A stretch of 42,098 nucleotides of DNA from Azohydromonas sediminis (GCF_003574675.1 NZ_QOAZ01000029.1:1-42098), one strand, 5' to 3'; positions 27,601 to 35,858 are shown, counted from the first letter of the stretch. Numbers and translations are program-made. The notes: generated from the sequence alone by a model not told the origin.

Positions 27601-27614
27601 TTGACGTGCCTCAA
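27601..27614. promoter_or_regulatory. FNR/ANR-type box upstream of usp gene
   Basis: TTGACGTGCCTCAA has the complete FNR core TTGA-N6-TCAA. Its centre (27607.5) lies about 40 bp before a start near 27647 set by a weak -10 (GACACT, 27635-27640), the class II spacing for an activator. Universal stress protein genes are well-known targets of FNR/ANR-type regulators in low oxygen, which supports the reading. Confidence 0.6.
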
Positions 27615-27674
27615 TCCGTGGGGGCGCGCCGGTGCGACACTCGTCGGCACCGCACACCCACCGAGGAGAACGCC

Positions 27675-28109
27675 ATGTACAAGCACATCCTGGTCCCCAC
27701 CGACGGCTCGGAGATCTCGGCCAAGGCCGCCGAGCACGCGATCGCGCTGGCCAAGCTGACCGGGGCGGCGCTGAGCGTGATGAGCGTCAAGGAGCCGTTC
27801 CCGTACAGCGCGATCTCCGAGATGCAGCCGACGCCGCCGCAGGAGTTCTACGACGCGCAGGAGCGCATCGCCAGCGCACGCGTCAAGGAAGTGGCCGACA
27901 AGGCCGCTGCTGCCGGCGTCAAGTGCACGTCGACGACGATCGAGGCGCTGCACCCGTGGGAGGCGATCTGCGAGCACGCCAAGGCGCAGAACTGCGACCT
28001 GATCGTGATGGCCTCGCACGGTCGGCGCGGCGTCGCGGCGCTGCTGCTCGGCAGCGAGACGCAGAAGGTGCTGACGCACACGACGACGCCGGTGCTCGTC
28101 GTCAAGTGA
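27675..28109 (+). CDS. Universal stress protein, UspA family
   Basis: A 144-residue single-domain Usp protein. It has the ATP-binding pattern: HILVPTDGSEIS at the N-terminus, VMASHGRRGVAALLLGSET carrying G-x2-G-x9-G-S, and a C-terminal TTPVLVVK. Such proteins bind ATP and help survival in stress, often under low oxygen. A strong ribosome site (GAGGAG) is 6 nt before the ATG. An FNR-type box at 27601-27614 suggests anaerobic or microaerobic induction. Its stop codon forms the first bases of a long hairpin shared with the convergent ZIP gene. Confidence 0.95.
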   Translation: MYKHILVPTDGSEISAKAAEHAIALAKLTGAALSVMSVKEPFPYSAISEMQPTPPQEFYDAQERIASARVKEVADKAAAAGVKCTSTTIEALHPWEAICEHAKAQNCDLIVMASHGRRGVAALLLGSETQKVLTHTTTPVLVVK

Positions 28110-28140
28110 CGGCGCGCGGCGTGCGGGCCGCGCGCCGTCA
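28107..28140. terminator. 14-bp perfect stem spanning both stop codons
   Basis: TGACGGCGCGCGGC (28107-28120) pairs perfectly with GCCGCGCGCCGTCA (28127-28140) around a 6-nt loop. The TGA at one end is the stop of the usp gene, and the TCA at the other is the stop of the ZIP gene on the opposite strand. It should act as a bidirectional transcript end, although it lacks T-runs on either side. Confidence 0.7.
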
Positions 28141-28920
28141 GCCGGCGTGCTTGAGCGCCATCGCGCCGAGCGCGACGGCGAGCCCGACCGCGATCCACAG
28201 CACCTGCGCGAGCGTCTCGCGCAGGTGCAGCCGGCGCTGCAGCTGCGGCAGCAGGTCGGCCACCGCGACGTAGACGAAGCTGCTCGCCGCGACGACGAGC
28301 AGGTACGGGAACACGTCTTCCCACGGCCGGATCAGGAAGTAGCCGATCAGCCCGCCGGCCACCGCGGCGGCGCCCGACAGCGCGTTGTACAGCAGCGCGC
28401 GCGAGCGGCTGAAGCCCGCGTTGACGAGCACGATGTAGTCGCCGACTTCCTGCGGGATCTCGTGCGCGGTGACGGCCAGCGCCGTGACCCACCCCAGCGT
28501 CGGGTCGGCGAGGAACGCGCCGGCGATGATCAGCCCGTCGCAGAAGTTGTGGATGCTGTCGCCGAGCAGCACGCTCCAGCCGCCGCGGCCGGCCTGCTCG
28601 GCGTCGAAGCCGTGTGCGTGGTGGTGGTGCGGGTCGTCGCCCTCGTGGTGGTGGCTGTGGCGGTACAGCTCGACCTTCTCGAGGAGGAAGAAGAACAGCA
28701 GCCCGGCCAGCAGCGTCGCGAACAGGCGGTCGGCGCCGGCGTCGCTCTCGAACGCCTCGGGCAGCAGGTGCAGCAGCGACGTGCCCAGCAGCACGCCGGC
28801 CGACAGGCTCACCAGGCTCTTGACGATGCGGCTGAGCACGCCCACCGTCAGCGCGGCGGCGATCACCACCGACAGCACGCCGCCGAACAGCGTCGCCGCG
28901 ATGATGTAGCCGAGCGTCAT
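28138..28920 (-). CDS. ZIP family metal transporter
   Basis: A 260-residue ZIP transporter moving zinc or another divalent cation across the inner membrane into the cytoplasm. About eight helices are evident. A His-rich loop after helix 3 (HSHHHEGDDPHHHHAH) is probably a metal sensor or reservoir. The transport site is in helix 4 (DSIHNFCDGLIIAGAF) and helix 5 (AVTAHEIPQEVGDYIV), giving HNxxDG and HEIPxExGD. I placed the start at 28920 because the upstream ATG lies in the terminator of the preceding gene and GAGAACGGAC precedes this ATG. It converges on the usp gene through a shared hairpin. Confidence 0.93.
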   Translation of the reverse strand: MTLGYIIAATLFGGVLSVVIAAALTVGVLSRIVKSLVSLSAGVLLGTSLLHLLPEAFESDAGADRLFATLLAGLLFFFLLEKVELYRHSHHHEGDDPHHHHAHGFDAEQAGRGGWSVLLGDSIHNFCDGLIIAGAFLADPTLGWVTALAVTAHEIPQEVGDYIVLVNAGFSRSRALLYNALSGAAAVAGGLIGYFLIRPWEDVFPYLLVVAASSFVYVAVADLLPQLQRRLHLRETLAQVLWIAVGLAVALGAMALKHAG

Positions 28921-28941
28921 GTCCGTTCTCAGGTCGAAGGC

Positions 28942-28968
28942 AAAAAACAACCGCGCCCGAAGGCGCGG
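28942..28968 (-). terminator. Rho-independent terminator of hydrolase gene
   Basis: Read on the minus strand, CCGCGCC-TTCG-GGCGCGG forms a 7-bp stem with a TTCG tetraloop followed by TTGTTTTTTG. This is the clearest intrinsic terminator in the window and lies 24 bp past the dienelactone hydrolase stop. It also insulates the ZIP gene downstream. Confidence 0.85.
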
Positions 28969-28992
28969 TGGCGTCGCCGAAGCGCGGCCTGC

Positions 28993-29868
28993 TCAGGCCA
29001 CGCCGTGGCTGCGGAACCAGGCCAGGCAGCGCTTCCAGCCGTCCTCGGCGGCCTCCTTGCGGTAGCTCGGCCGGTAGTCGGCGTGGAACGCGTGCGGCGC
29101 GTCGGGGTAGACGACGAACTGCGACGCCCGCGCCGCCGGCCCGCCCTGGGCGAGCGCCTGTTTCATCTTATCGACCGTGTCAAGGGGAATGCCGGTGTCG
29201 GCGCCGCCGTACAGCCCGAGCACCGGCGCCTTCAACGACGCCGCGACGTCGATCGGGTGGCGCGGCTGCAGCGGGTTCGGCTCGCCGACGAGGCGGCCGT
29301 ACCACGCGACGCCGGCCTTGACCGCCGGGTTGTGCGCCGCGTACAGCCACGTGATGCGCCCGCCCCAGCAGAAGCCGGTGACGCCGAGCTTGGTCGCGTC
29401 GGCGCCTTGCGTGCGCGCCCACGCGGCGCAGGCGTCGAGGTCGCCCATGACCTGCTCGTCGGGCACCTTACTGATCACCTCGGCGATCAGCCGCGCCAGC
29501 TCGCCGTACGACATCGGGTCGCCCTGGCGCACGAACAGCTCGGGCGCGATCGCGAAGTAGCCCTGCTTGGCGAAGCGCCGCGCGACGTCGGCGATGTGCT
29601 CGTGCACGCCGAAGATCTCGCTGACGACGAGCACCACCGGCGCGCCGGTCTTGCCCTGCGGGCGCGCGACGTAGGCCGGCAGGTTGAAGCCGCCGACGGG
29701 GATCATCGCCTCGCCGACCGTCAGGCCGCTGGCGTCGGTCGTGATCGTCGACTGCGCCAGCGTCGGCAGCACCGCGGCGGCGAAGCCGGTGCCGATGCCG
29801 GTGCGCACGAAGTCGCGGCGGCTGAACGTCCGACTCGGCGTGAGGCTGTCGATGTCCTGTTCCAGCAT
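28993..29868 (-). CDS. Dienelactone hydrolase family protein, Tat-exported
   Basis: A 291-residue alpha/beta hydrolase of the dienelactone hydrolase family. A twin-arginine signal is present near the N-terminus: S-R17-R18-D-F-V then a hydrophobic run to [11 protein letters not shown], so the protein is probably folded and exported to the periplasm. The nucleophile is the cysteine in GFCWGGRI; the aspartate (YGGADTGIP) and histidine ([14 protein letters not shown]) complete the triad. The substrate is not necessarily a dienelactone. A strong AGGAGA ribosome site precedes the ATG at 29868 and TAGAAT (29899-29904) gives a -10 about 30 nt upstream. A clear terminator follows. Confidence 0.92.
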   Translation of the reverse strand: MLEQDIDSLTPSRTFSRRDFVRTGIGTGFAAAVLPTLAQSTITTDASGLTVGEAMIPVGGFNLPAYVARPQGKTGAPVVLVVSEIFGVHEHIADVARRFAKQGYFAIAPELFVRQGDPMSYGELARLIAEVISKVPDEQVMGDLDACAAWARTQGADATKLGVTGFCWGGRITWLYAAHNPAVKAGVAWYGRLVGEPNPLQPRHPIDVAASLKAPVLGLYGGADTGIPLDTVDKMKQALAQGGPAARASQFVVYPDAPHAFHADYRPSYRKEAAEDGWKRCLAWFRSHGVA

Positions 29869-29898
29869 GTCGTGTCTCCTGCGAGCGGTGGAGCGGCG

Positions 29899-29904
29899 AT
29901 TCTA
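29899..29904 (-). promoter_or_regulatory. Putative -10 for hydrolase gene
   Basis: Read on the minus strand the hexamer is TAGAAT (five of six), with the ribosome site AGGAGA between it and the ATG. This is a conventional leadered arrangement that contrasts with the divergent ppx gene. Confidence 0.5.
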
Positions 29905-29948
29905 GGAATGCGGCCTTCGAAGCCGGCGGAGTGCACGGCGAATGCCCG

Positions 29949-29954
29949 CACAAT
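29949..29954 (+). promoter_or_regulatory. -10 element, predicted leaderless start (ppx)
   Basis: CACAAT ends 6 nt before the ppx ATG at 29961, with no Shine-Dalgarno in the gap (GCGCTC). Transcription would start at or within one base of the start codon. Confidence 0.45.
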
Positions 29955-29960
29955 GCGCTC

Positions 29961-31469
29961 ATGGGTACATCGCCGCCGCCCCGCACCGCCGGCCTGCTCG
30001 CGGCGGTGGACATGGGCTCCAACAGCTTCCGGCTCGAGATCGGGCAGATCGCCCATGGCCGCTACCGCCGCATCGACTACCTGAAGGAGACCGTGCGTCT
30101 GGGCGCCGGTCTGGACGCCAACGGGCTGCTCACCGACGCGGCCGCGCAGCGCGGCCTCGACTGCCTGGCACGCTTCGCGAGCCGGCTGCGTGGCTTCGCG
30201 CCGTCGCAGGTGCGTGCGGTGGCCACGCAGACGCTGCGCGAGGCGCGCAACCGCGACGCCTTCCTGCTGCGCGCGCAGGGCGTGCTCGGCCACCCGATCG
30301 AGGTGATCTCCGGGCGCGAGGAAGCGCGGCTGATCTACGCCGGCGTCGCGCACGTGCAGCCGTCGGAAGGCCGGCGGCTGGTCGTCGACATCGGCGGGCG
30401 CTCGACCGAGATGATCGTCGGCCAGGGACGCCTGCCGCTGGAGGCCGAGTCGTTCCGCGTCGGCAGCGTCAGCCTGTCGCAGCGCTTCTTCGCCGACGGG
30501 CGGCTCACCGAGTCGGCGTTCCGCGCCGCGCAGGTGGCCGCCGGCGCCGAGCTCGAGGAGGCGATGACGACGTTCGCGCGCGGACGCTGGAGCGAGGCGC
30601 TCGGCTCGTCGGGCACCGTCAGCGCGGTGTCGCAGCTGCTGGTGGCCAGCGGCGTGACCGGCGGCGAGATCACGCCGGCGGCGCTGCGCTGGTGCATCGC
30701 GCGCTGCATCGACGCCGGCCACGTCGACCGCCTGAAGCTGCCCGGGCTGCGCGACGACCGCCGCCCGGTGCTCGCCGGCGGGCTGTCGATCCTGTACACG
30801 CTGGCAGCGCACTTCGGCATCGATGCGCTGCACCCGACCAAGGGTGCGCTGCGCCAGGGCGTCATCGTCGACCTGCACGAGCGCCTGATGGCCAGGCAGC
30901 GCGCCCGCGGCGGCGACATGCGCGACGCGTCGGTCGCACAGCTGCAGCGGCGCTTCGACGTCGACGTCGCGCAGGCGCAGCGCGTGCGCCGCGTCGCGAT
31001 GGCGCTGTACGAAGGCGTCGCCCCCGACGGTGCGGCCGACAGCCGGCGCGAGCTCGGCTGGGCGTGCGACCTGCACGAGATCGGCATGATGGTCTCGCAC
31101 CACGACCACCACCGCCACAGCGCGTACCTGCTCGCGCACGTCGATGCGCCGGGGTTCTCGCAGAGCCAGCAGCGGCGCATCGGCGAGCTCGTGCTCGGCC
31201 AGCGCGGCGGGCTGCGCAAGATCGAACACGCCTTCGTCAACGACACCTTCACGTGGCAGGTGCTGTGCCTGCGGCTGGCCGTCATCAAGTGCCACGCGCG
31301 CGGCGAGGTCGACCCGCACGCGCTGCGCCTGACGCGCGCCGGCTCGCGCGCGACACTGTCGTTCGGCCCCGAGTGGGCCGCCGCGCACCCACGCACCGTG
31401 TTCCTGCTCGAGGAAGAAGCCGAGACCTGGAACCGCTCCGGCCCGCTGCAGCTCGTGCTCGTGAGCTGA
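29961..31469 (+). CDS. ppx: Exopolyphosphatase, Ppx/GppA family
   Basis: A 502-residue phosphatase of the Ppx/GppA family, which removes phosphate from polyphosphate chains or from pppGpp. The ASKHA-type phosphate loops are clear: AAVDMGSNSFRLEIGQI at the N-terminus and VVDIGGRSTEMIVGQG about residue 140, then GSSGTVSAVSQLL and AGGLSILYTL. The C-terminal third (LGWACDLHEIGMMVSHHDHHRHSAYLLAH in part) is the HD-like region seen in the longer forms. Whether it prefers polyphosphate or pppGpp is not clear; the ppk1-sixA genes 1.5 kb away favour polyphosphate. The ATG at 29961 is set by homology and by the adjacent CACAAT. Confidence 0.93.
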   Translation: MGTSPPPRTAGLLAAVDMGSNSFRLEIGQIAHGRYRRIDYLKETVRLGAGLDANGLLTDAAAQRGLDCLARFASRLRGFAPSQVRAVATQTLREARNRDAFLLRAQGVLGHPIEVISGREEARLIYAGVAHVQPSEGRRLVVDIGGRSTEMIVGQGRLPLEAESFRVGSVSLSQRFFADGRLTESAFRAAQVAAGAELEEAMTTFARGRWSEALGSSGTVSAVSQLLVASGVTGGEITPAALRWCIARCIDAGHVDRLKLPGLRDDRRPVLAGGLSILYTLAAHFGIDALHPTKGALRQGVIVDLHERLMARQRARGGDMRDASVAQLQRRFDVDVAQAQRVRRVAMALYEGVAPDGAADSRRELGWACDLHEIGMMVSHHDHHRHSAYLLAHVDAPGFSQSQQRRIGELVLGQRGGLRKIEHAFVNDTFTWQVLCLRLAVIKCHARGEVDPHALRLTRAGSRATLSFGPEWAAAHPRTVFLLEEEAETWNRSGPLQLVLVS

Positions 31470-31485
31470 GCCGCGGCGCCCCCTC

Positions 31486-31491
31486 GACAAT
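31486..31491 (+). promoter_or_regulatory. Putative -10 for marC-family gene
   Basis: GACAAT (four of six) lies 41 nt before the ATG at 31533. No ribosome site is obvious in the G+C-rich leader. Confidence 0.35.
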
Positions 31492-31532
31492 CGCGGCGCC
31501 GCCGGCACGCCGCCGCCCGCGCCCACCGCCCC

Positions 31533-32129
31533 ATGGACCACACCTTCGCCTCGGCCCTGATCCTGCTGCTGCTGGTGCTCGACCCGTTCGGCAGCCTGCC
31601 GATCTTCATTTCGGTGCTGCGCGGCATCGACCCGGCGCGGCGCAACGCCGTCGCGCTGCGCGAAGGCGCGATCGCGTTCAGCGTGCTGCTGGCGTTCATG
31701 GTCGGCGGCCAGGCCTTCCTGCACGTGATGCGGCTGTCGGAGCGCTCGCTCGAGGTCGCCGGCGGCGTGATCCTGCTCGTCATCGCGATGCGCATGGTGT
31801 TCGGCAGCAGCACCCAGATCTATGCCCAGGACGGCGCGGCGAAGGAGCCGTTCATCTTCCCGCTCGCGGTGCCGCTGCTGGCCGGGCCGTCGGCGATGGC
31901 CACCGTGCTGCTGCTCGCGTCGCGCCAGCCGGGCCAGCTGTGGCAGTGGGTCGGCGCGCTGACCGTGGCGATGGCGGTGTGCACCGTCGTGCTGATCACC
32001 GCCGACCGCATCCGCCGCCTGCTCGGCGATTCGATGGTCACCGCGATGGAAAAGCTGATGGGGCTGGTGCTGACGGCGATCGCCGTCGAGATGCTGCTGG
32101 CCGGCGTCAAGCGCTACTTCACCGGCTGA
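31533..32129 (+). CDS. MarC family integral membrane protein
   Basis: A 198-residue membrane protein of the MarC family (UPF0056) with six predicted helices. Landmarks: LLLVLDPFGSLPIFIS at the start, VAGGVILLVIAMRMVFG in the middle, and FIFPLAVPLLAGPSAMATVLLLAS, which contains the conserved P-L-A-x-P-x-L-A-G-P. Despite the name it is not shown to give multidrug resistance, and its function is unknown. It follows ppx after 63 bp with its own -10. It converges on sixA across a 172-bp spacer that carries the interspersed repeat. Confidence 0.92.
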   Translation: MDHTFASALILLLLVLDPFGSLPIFISVLRGIDPARRNAVALREGAIAFSVLLAFMVGGQAFLHVMRLSERSLEVAGGVILLVIAMRMVFGSSTQIYAQDGAAKEPFIFPLAVPLLAGPSAMATVLLLASRQPGQLWQWVGALTVAMAVCTVVLITADRIRRLLGDSMVTAMEKLMGLVLTAIAVEMLLAGVKRYFTG

Positions 32130-32171
32130 GCGCACGTCCAGCGCCGCGAAGCCGGCTATGGCGGTCCGCGG

Positions 32172-32271
32172 GCGGGCCTTGCAGGCCGCGCCGGGCCTTG
32201 CGGCCCGGCCCCTCGCCAGGCACCGAACGTGCACTGGACCTTCGGTGTCCGGACTCGGCCCCCTCGAGGGG
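32172..32271. repeat. Interspersed ~100-bp repeat, copy 1
   Basis: This stretch matches 35981-36080 base for base with five substitutions and no gap, in the same orientation. Weaker similarity continues to the sixA stop codon (32302). It holds three dyads: CGGGCC-TTG-CGGCCCG, CACCGAA with TTCGGTG, and CCCCTCGAGGGG. It fills the space between convergent marC and sixA. It has no coding frame and looks like a REP-type or 3'-end element. Confidence 0.85.
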
Positions 32272-32301
32272 CCCCCGAAGGCGCGACGGGGATGGGGCTC
32301 T

Positions 32302-32763
32302 TCAGACGTTGTCGGGGCCGCGCACCGTCACCAGCACCACTTCGCGCTGGAGCAGGCGCTGGCGCGAGCGCAGCCACCACACCGCGGCCTTCTTGACGCT
32401 CCACGGCTGCATCACGCCGGCCATCAGGTACGCCGCCGTCAGCCCGAGCGTCGGCTGGTGGCCGACGACGAGCACCGGCTCGCGCGCGTCGGGCCAGCGC
32501 ACCGCCGCGAGCAGCGACTCGACGGTGCCGTCGGGCGCGAGCGCGGGCACCGTCTTGAACTTGCGGTCCAGCGCCTGCGCCGTCTGCTGGCAGCGCTTGG
32601 CCGGACTCGCGAGCACCTTCGTCGTCGACGGCAGGTGACGCCCCAGCCACTCGGCCATGCGCCGCGCCTGGCGCTCGCCCTTGGGCGTGAGCGCACGGTC
32701 GAGGTCGTCGCCGCTGTCGGCGGTCTCGAAGGCCTCGGCGTGGCGCCACAGGATCAGGTCCAT
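32302..32763 (-). CDS. sixA: Phosphohistidine phosphatase SixA-like
   Basis: A 153-residue histidine-phosphatase-superfamily protein. The phosphorylated histidine is in the N-terminal LILWRHAEA (RHxE form), with ALTPKGERQARRMAEWL, a supporting arginine in VLASPAKRCQQTA, and the second histidine in VLVVGHQPTLG. Length and motifs fit SixA, which removes phosphate from histidine residues of phosphorelay or PTS proteins. It begins 13 bp after the ppk1 stop on the same strand, so the two should be one operon; the role of SixA beside polyphosphate kinase is not established. A repeat element begins just past its stop. Confidence 0.92.
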   Translation of the reverse strand: MDLILWRHAEAFETADSGDDLDRALTPKGERQARRMAEWLGRHLPSTTKVLASPAKRCQQTAQALDRKFKTVPALAPDGTVESLLAAVRWPDAREPVLVVGHQPTLGLTAAYLMAGVMQPWSVKKAAVWWLRSRQRLLQREVVLVTVRGPDNV

Positions 32764-32776
32764 CGCAGCCCCTGCG

Positions 32777-34873
32777 CTAGCCGCCGTAGCGGCGCATCAG
32801 CGCCTGCTGCGCACTGACGGCCTCGCCGCGCTGCGGCCGCACGCGCTCGTAGTGGCCGTCGGCGCGCAGCTCCCACGCGTCGAGCGTGTCGTACAGGTAA
32901 GGCACCAGGCACTCGTCGATCACGCGCTGCCGCATCGCGGGGTCGCGCACCGGCCACGCGACCTCGATGCGGCGGAACATGTTGCGGCTCATCCAGTCGG
33001 CGCTGCTCAGGTACAGCACCTCGTCGGCGTCGCCTTCGCCCCAGGCGAAGTAGATCACCCGCGTGTGCTCGAGGAAGCGCCCGACGATCGAGCGCACGCG
33101 CACGCGTTCGGTGAACCCGGGCACGCCCGGCGGCAGCATGCACGCGCCGCGCACGATGAGGTCGATCTGCGCGCCGGCCTGCGCCGTGGCCACCAGCGCC
33201 TCGATCAGCGCGACGTCGGTCAGCGCGTTGACCTTGACGACGACGCGCGCGCGCCGGCCGGCGCGCGCGGCGTCGGCCACCTGCTGCAGGTGGCGCAGCA
33301 TGCGCCGGTGCAGCACGAACGGTGCCGTCAGCAGGTGGCGCGGCGCGCGCACCTTGACGAGGCTGGCGAGCTGGTGGAACACGGCGTCGGCGTCGGCCGT
33401 CAGGTCGGGATCGGCCGTGAGGTAGCCGACGTCGGTGTACAGCCGCGCCGTCTTCGGGTTGTAGTTGCCGGTCGACAAGTGCGCGTAGCGGCGCAGCCGC
33501 TGCCCCTCGCGGCGCGTGACGACCATCAGCTTGGCGTGCGTCTTCAGCCCGACGATGCCGTAGACCACCTGCGCGCCGACCGACTCGAGCCGCTCGGCCC
33601 AGTTGATGTTGGCCTCCTCGTCGAAGCGCGCCTTCAGCTCGACGACGGCGAGCACCTCCTTGCCACGGCGCGCCGCCTCGAGCAGCAACTCCATCAGCAC
33701 GCTCTGCTCGCCGGTGCGGTAGATCGTCTGCTTGATCGCGAGCACGTCGGGGTCGTGCACGGCCTGGCGCAGGAACTCGATCACCGGCTCGAAGCTCTCG
33801 AACGGGTGGTGCAGCATCACGTCACCATCGCGCAGCCGCTCGAAGACCGGTCGCTCGCGCGGCAGCCGCCGCTCGGGCCAGCTCGGCTCGTAGCGGGGGA
33901 AGCGCAGGTGGTCGGCATCGGCCGCGTCGATCAGCCGCGTCAGACGCACCAGGTTGACCGGGCCGTTGACGCGGTACAGCGCCTCCTCGGGCAGCGCGAA
34001 CTGGCGCAGCAGCAGCTCCGCCAGTTCGTCGGGGCAGCTGGCGACGACCTCGAGGCGGATCGCCTGCCCGAAGTGCCGCCGCGTCAGCCCCGAGCGCATC
34101 GCCTGGCGCAGGTTCGTCACCTCGACGTCGTCAATGTCGATGTCGCTGTCGCGCGTGACGCGGAACTGCGAGAAGAACGTCACCTCGCGCCCCGGGAACA
34201 GCTCGCCCAGGTGCGCGCGGATCACGCTGGTCAGCAGCACGAACACCTGCTCGCCGTGGCTGACCTCGTCGGGCAGCCGGATCACGCGCGGCAGCACGCG
34301 CGGCACCTTGACGATGGCGATGCTGTTCTCGCGCCCGAACGCGTCGCGCCCGCCAAGGCGCACGATGAAGTTCAGGCTCTTGTTGGCCACCTGCGGGAAC
34401 GGGTGCGCCGGATCGAGCCCGACGGGCACCAGCAGCGGGCGCACCTGCTGCTCGAAGAAGCGGGCGACCCATGCGCGCTGCGCGTCGTCGCGCTCGGCGT
34501 GGTTGACGATGCGGATGCCGGCGCGCGCGAGCGCGGGCATGACCTCGTCGTTGAACAGCGCGTACTGCTCGTCGATCAGCCGGTGCGCCTCGGCGGCGAC
34601 GTCCTTCAGGTCGCGCTGCGACACGCCGGTGCCGGGCTGGCGCGCCATCTCGAGGTAGTCGGCGAAGCGCACCTCGAAGAACTCGTCGAGGTTCGACGAG
34701 ACGATCGTGATGTAGCGCAGCCGCTCGAGCAGCGGCACGTCGGCGCGGCGCGCCTGCGCGAGCACGCGGCGGTTGAACTCGAGCGTCGAGCGTTCGCGGT
34801 TGAGCAGCGTCAGGCGCGGCGTGGCCGCCGCAGCGGCCGCGGGCGTGGTGTCGGCAGCGCGGTCGAGACTCAT
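32777..34873 (-). CDS. ppk1: Polyphosphate kinase 1
   Basis: A 698-residue enzyme that makes polyphosphate from ATP reversibly at the membrane face of the cytoplasm. The N domain opens LLNRERSTLEFNRRVLAQA and SSNLDEFFEVRF. The catalytic half carries VLAIKQTIYRTGEQS and RYAHLSTGNYNPKTARLYTD, in which H465 is the autophosphorylated histidine. Later YLSSADWMSRNMFRRIEVAWPV is another signature block. Length is normal. It is followed by sixA, and the divergent ppx lies about 1.3 kb from the pair. Its ATG has no Shine-Dalgarno and a GATAAT 7 nt upstream. Confidence 0.97.
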   Translation of the reverse strand: MSLDRAADTTPAAAAAATPRLTLLNRERSTLEFNRRVLAQARRADVPLLERLRYITIVSSNLDEFFEVRFADYLEMARQPGTGVSQRDLKDVAAEAHRLIDEQYALFNDEVMPALARAGIRIVNHAERDDAQRAWVARFFEQQVRPLLVPVGLDPAHPFPQVANKSLNFIVRLGGRDAFGRENSIAIVKVPRVLPRVIRLPDEVSHGEQVFVLLTSVIRAHLGELFPGREVTFFSQFRVTRDSDIDIDDVEVTNLRQAMRSGLTRRHFGQAIRLEVVASCPDELAELLLRQFALPEEALYRVNGPVNLVRLTRLIDAADADHLRFPRYEPSWPERRLPRERPVFERLRDGDVMLHHPFESFEPVIEFLRQAVHDPDVLAIKQTIYRTGEQSVLMELLLEAARRGKEVLAVVELKARFDEEANINWAERLESVGAQVVYGIVGLKTHAKLMVVTRREGQRLRRYAHLSTGNYNPKTARLYTDVGYLTADPDLTADADAVFHQLASLVKVRAPRHLLTAPFVLHRRMLRHLQQVADAARAGRRARVVVKVNALTDVALIEALVATAQAGAQIDLIVRGACMLPPGVPGFTERVRVRSIVGRFLEHTRVIYFAWGEGDADEVLYLSSADWMSRNMFRRIEVAWPVRDPAMRQRVIDECLVPYLYDTLDAWELRADGHYERVRPQRGEAVSAQQALMRRYGG

Positions 34874-34880
34874 CGGGCGG

Positions 34881-34886
34881 ATTATC
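34881..34886 (-). promoter_or_regulatory. -10 element, predicted leaderless start (ppk1)
   Basis: Read on the minus strand GATAAT (five of six) ends 7 nt before the ATG at 34873. The gap CCGCCCG has no Shine-Dalgarno. This is the strongest case of the leaderless arrangement in the window. Confidence 0.5.
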
Positions 34887-34918
34887 GGACGCGCCGCCCG
34901 CCGGCGCGCCGGCGGCTC

Positions 34919-35836
34919 TCAGGCCGTCTGGCGGGCCACGGGCAGCGGCTCCTGCGCCGGCGCCGCCGCGGCCGGCACGACACCGACGGGCCGCGGCACG
35001 GACACCGCCAGCGGGCGCGGGCGGCCGTGCCGCTGCGACCAGTCGACGATCTCGAGCCGGCCGTCGGCGTGCTCGACGAGCGCGGTCAGGCTCTCGACCC
35101 AGTCACCGTCGTTGGCGTAGACGATGCCGTCGACCTCGCGCAGCTCGGCGTGGTGGATGTGGCCGCACACGACGCCATGCACGCCGCGGCGCTTGGCCTC
35201 GCGTGCGACCGCGTGCTCGAAGTCGCTGACGTAGCTGACCGCGCGCTTGACCTTGAGCTTGAGGTACTTCGATAGGCTCCAGTACGGCAGCCCCAGGCGC
35301 GCTCGCAGCGAGTTCAGGTGCCGGTTGAGCTTGAGCGTGAACTCGTAGGCCGAGTCGCCGACGTAGGCGAGCCACTTGGCGCACTGGATGATGCCGTCGA
35401 AGTGGTCGCCGTGCGTGATCCACAGCGCGCGGCCGTCGGCGGTGTGATGCACGGCCTCGTCGACGACCTCGATGCCGCCGAAGTTGTGCTGCACGTACTT
35501 GCGCGCGAACTCGTCGTGGTTGCCGGGCACGAAGACGACGCGCGTGCCCTTGCGCGCCTTGCGCAGCAGCTTCTGCACGACGTCGTTGTGCGCCTGCGGC
35601 CAGTACCAGCTGCGCCGCAGCTGCCAGCCGTCGACGATGTCGCCGACGAGGTACAGCGTGTCGCAGCGCACGCGCTTGAGGAAGTCGAGCAGCGCCGCCG
35701 CCTGGCAGCCCGGCGTGCCCAGGTGCAGGTCCGAGATCCAGACGGTGCGCACGCGCAGCACGTCGACCAGCGGGTCGTCGTGCTCGTCGTGGTCGCCGGG
35801 CAGGGCGTGCAGGTACGGGGGCAGGTCGCGCTGCAT
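34919..35836 (-). CDS. LpxH-like metallophosphoesterase (COG2908)
   Basis: A roughly 305-residue phosphoesterase related to UDP-2,3-diacylglucosamine hydrolase. Metal-site motifs in order: VWISDLHLGTPG (D, H), LVGDIVDGW (GD), FVPGNHDEFAR (GNHD), ITHGDHFDGI (H) and VVCGHIHHAEL (GHxH). The long form with QHNFGGIEVVDEAVHHTADGR and a middle helical stretch matches a group of LpxH-like paralogues common in Burkholderiales, often not the essential LpxH. The C-terminal 45 residues are Pro/Ala-rich. Start ATG 35836 is preceded by GAGCAT 6 nt upstream; an alternative start 28 codons earlier cannot be excluded. Pho-box-like repeats lie upstream and ppk1 begins 45 bp after its stop. Confidence 0.87.
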   Translation of the reverse strand: MQRDLPPYLHALPGDHDEHDDPLVDVLRVRTVWISDLHLGTPGCQAAALLDFLKRVRCDTLYLVGDIVDGWQLRRSWYWPQAHNDVVQKLLRKARKGTRVVFVPGNHDEFARKYVQHNFGGIEVVDEAVHHTADGRALWITHGDHFDGIIQCAKWLAYVGDSAYEFTLKLNRHLNSLRARLGLPYWSLSKYLKLKVKRAVSYVSDFEHAVAREAKRRGVHGVVCGHIHHAELREVDGIVYANDGDWVESLTALVEHADGRLEIVDWSQRHGRPRPLAVSVPRPVGVVPAAAAPAQEPLPVARQTA

Positions 35837-35858
35837 GCGCGCATGCTCGGCCGCCGCC

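Noticed and set aside
28921-28950. Longer N-terminus for the ZIP transporter
   Set aside because: The upstream ATG is inside the T-run and stem of the intrinsic terminator of the preceding gene.
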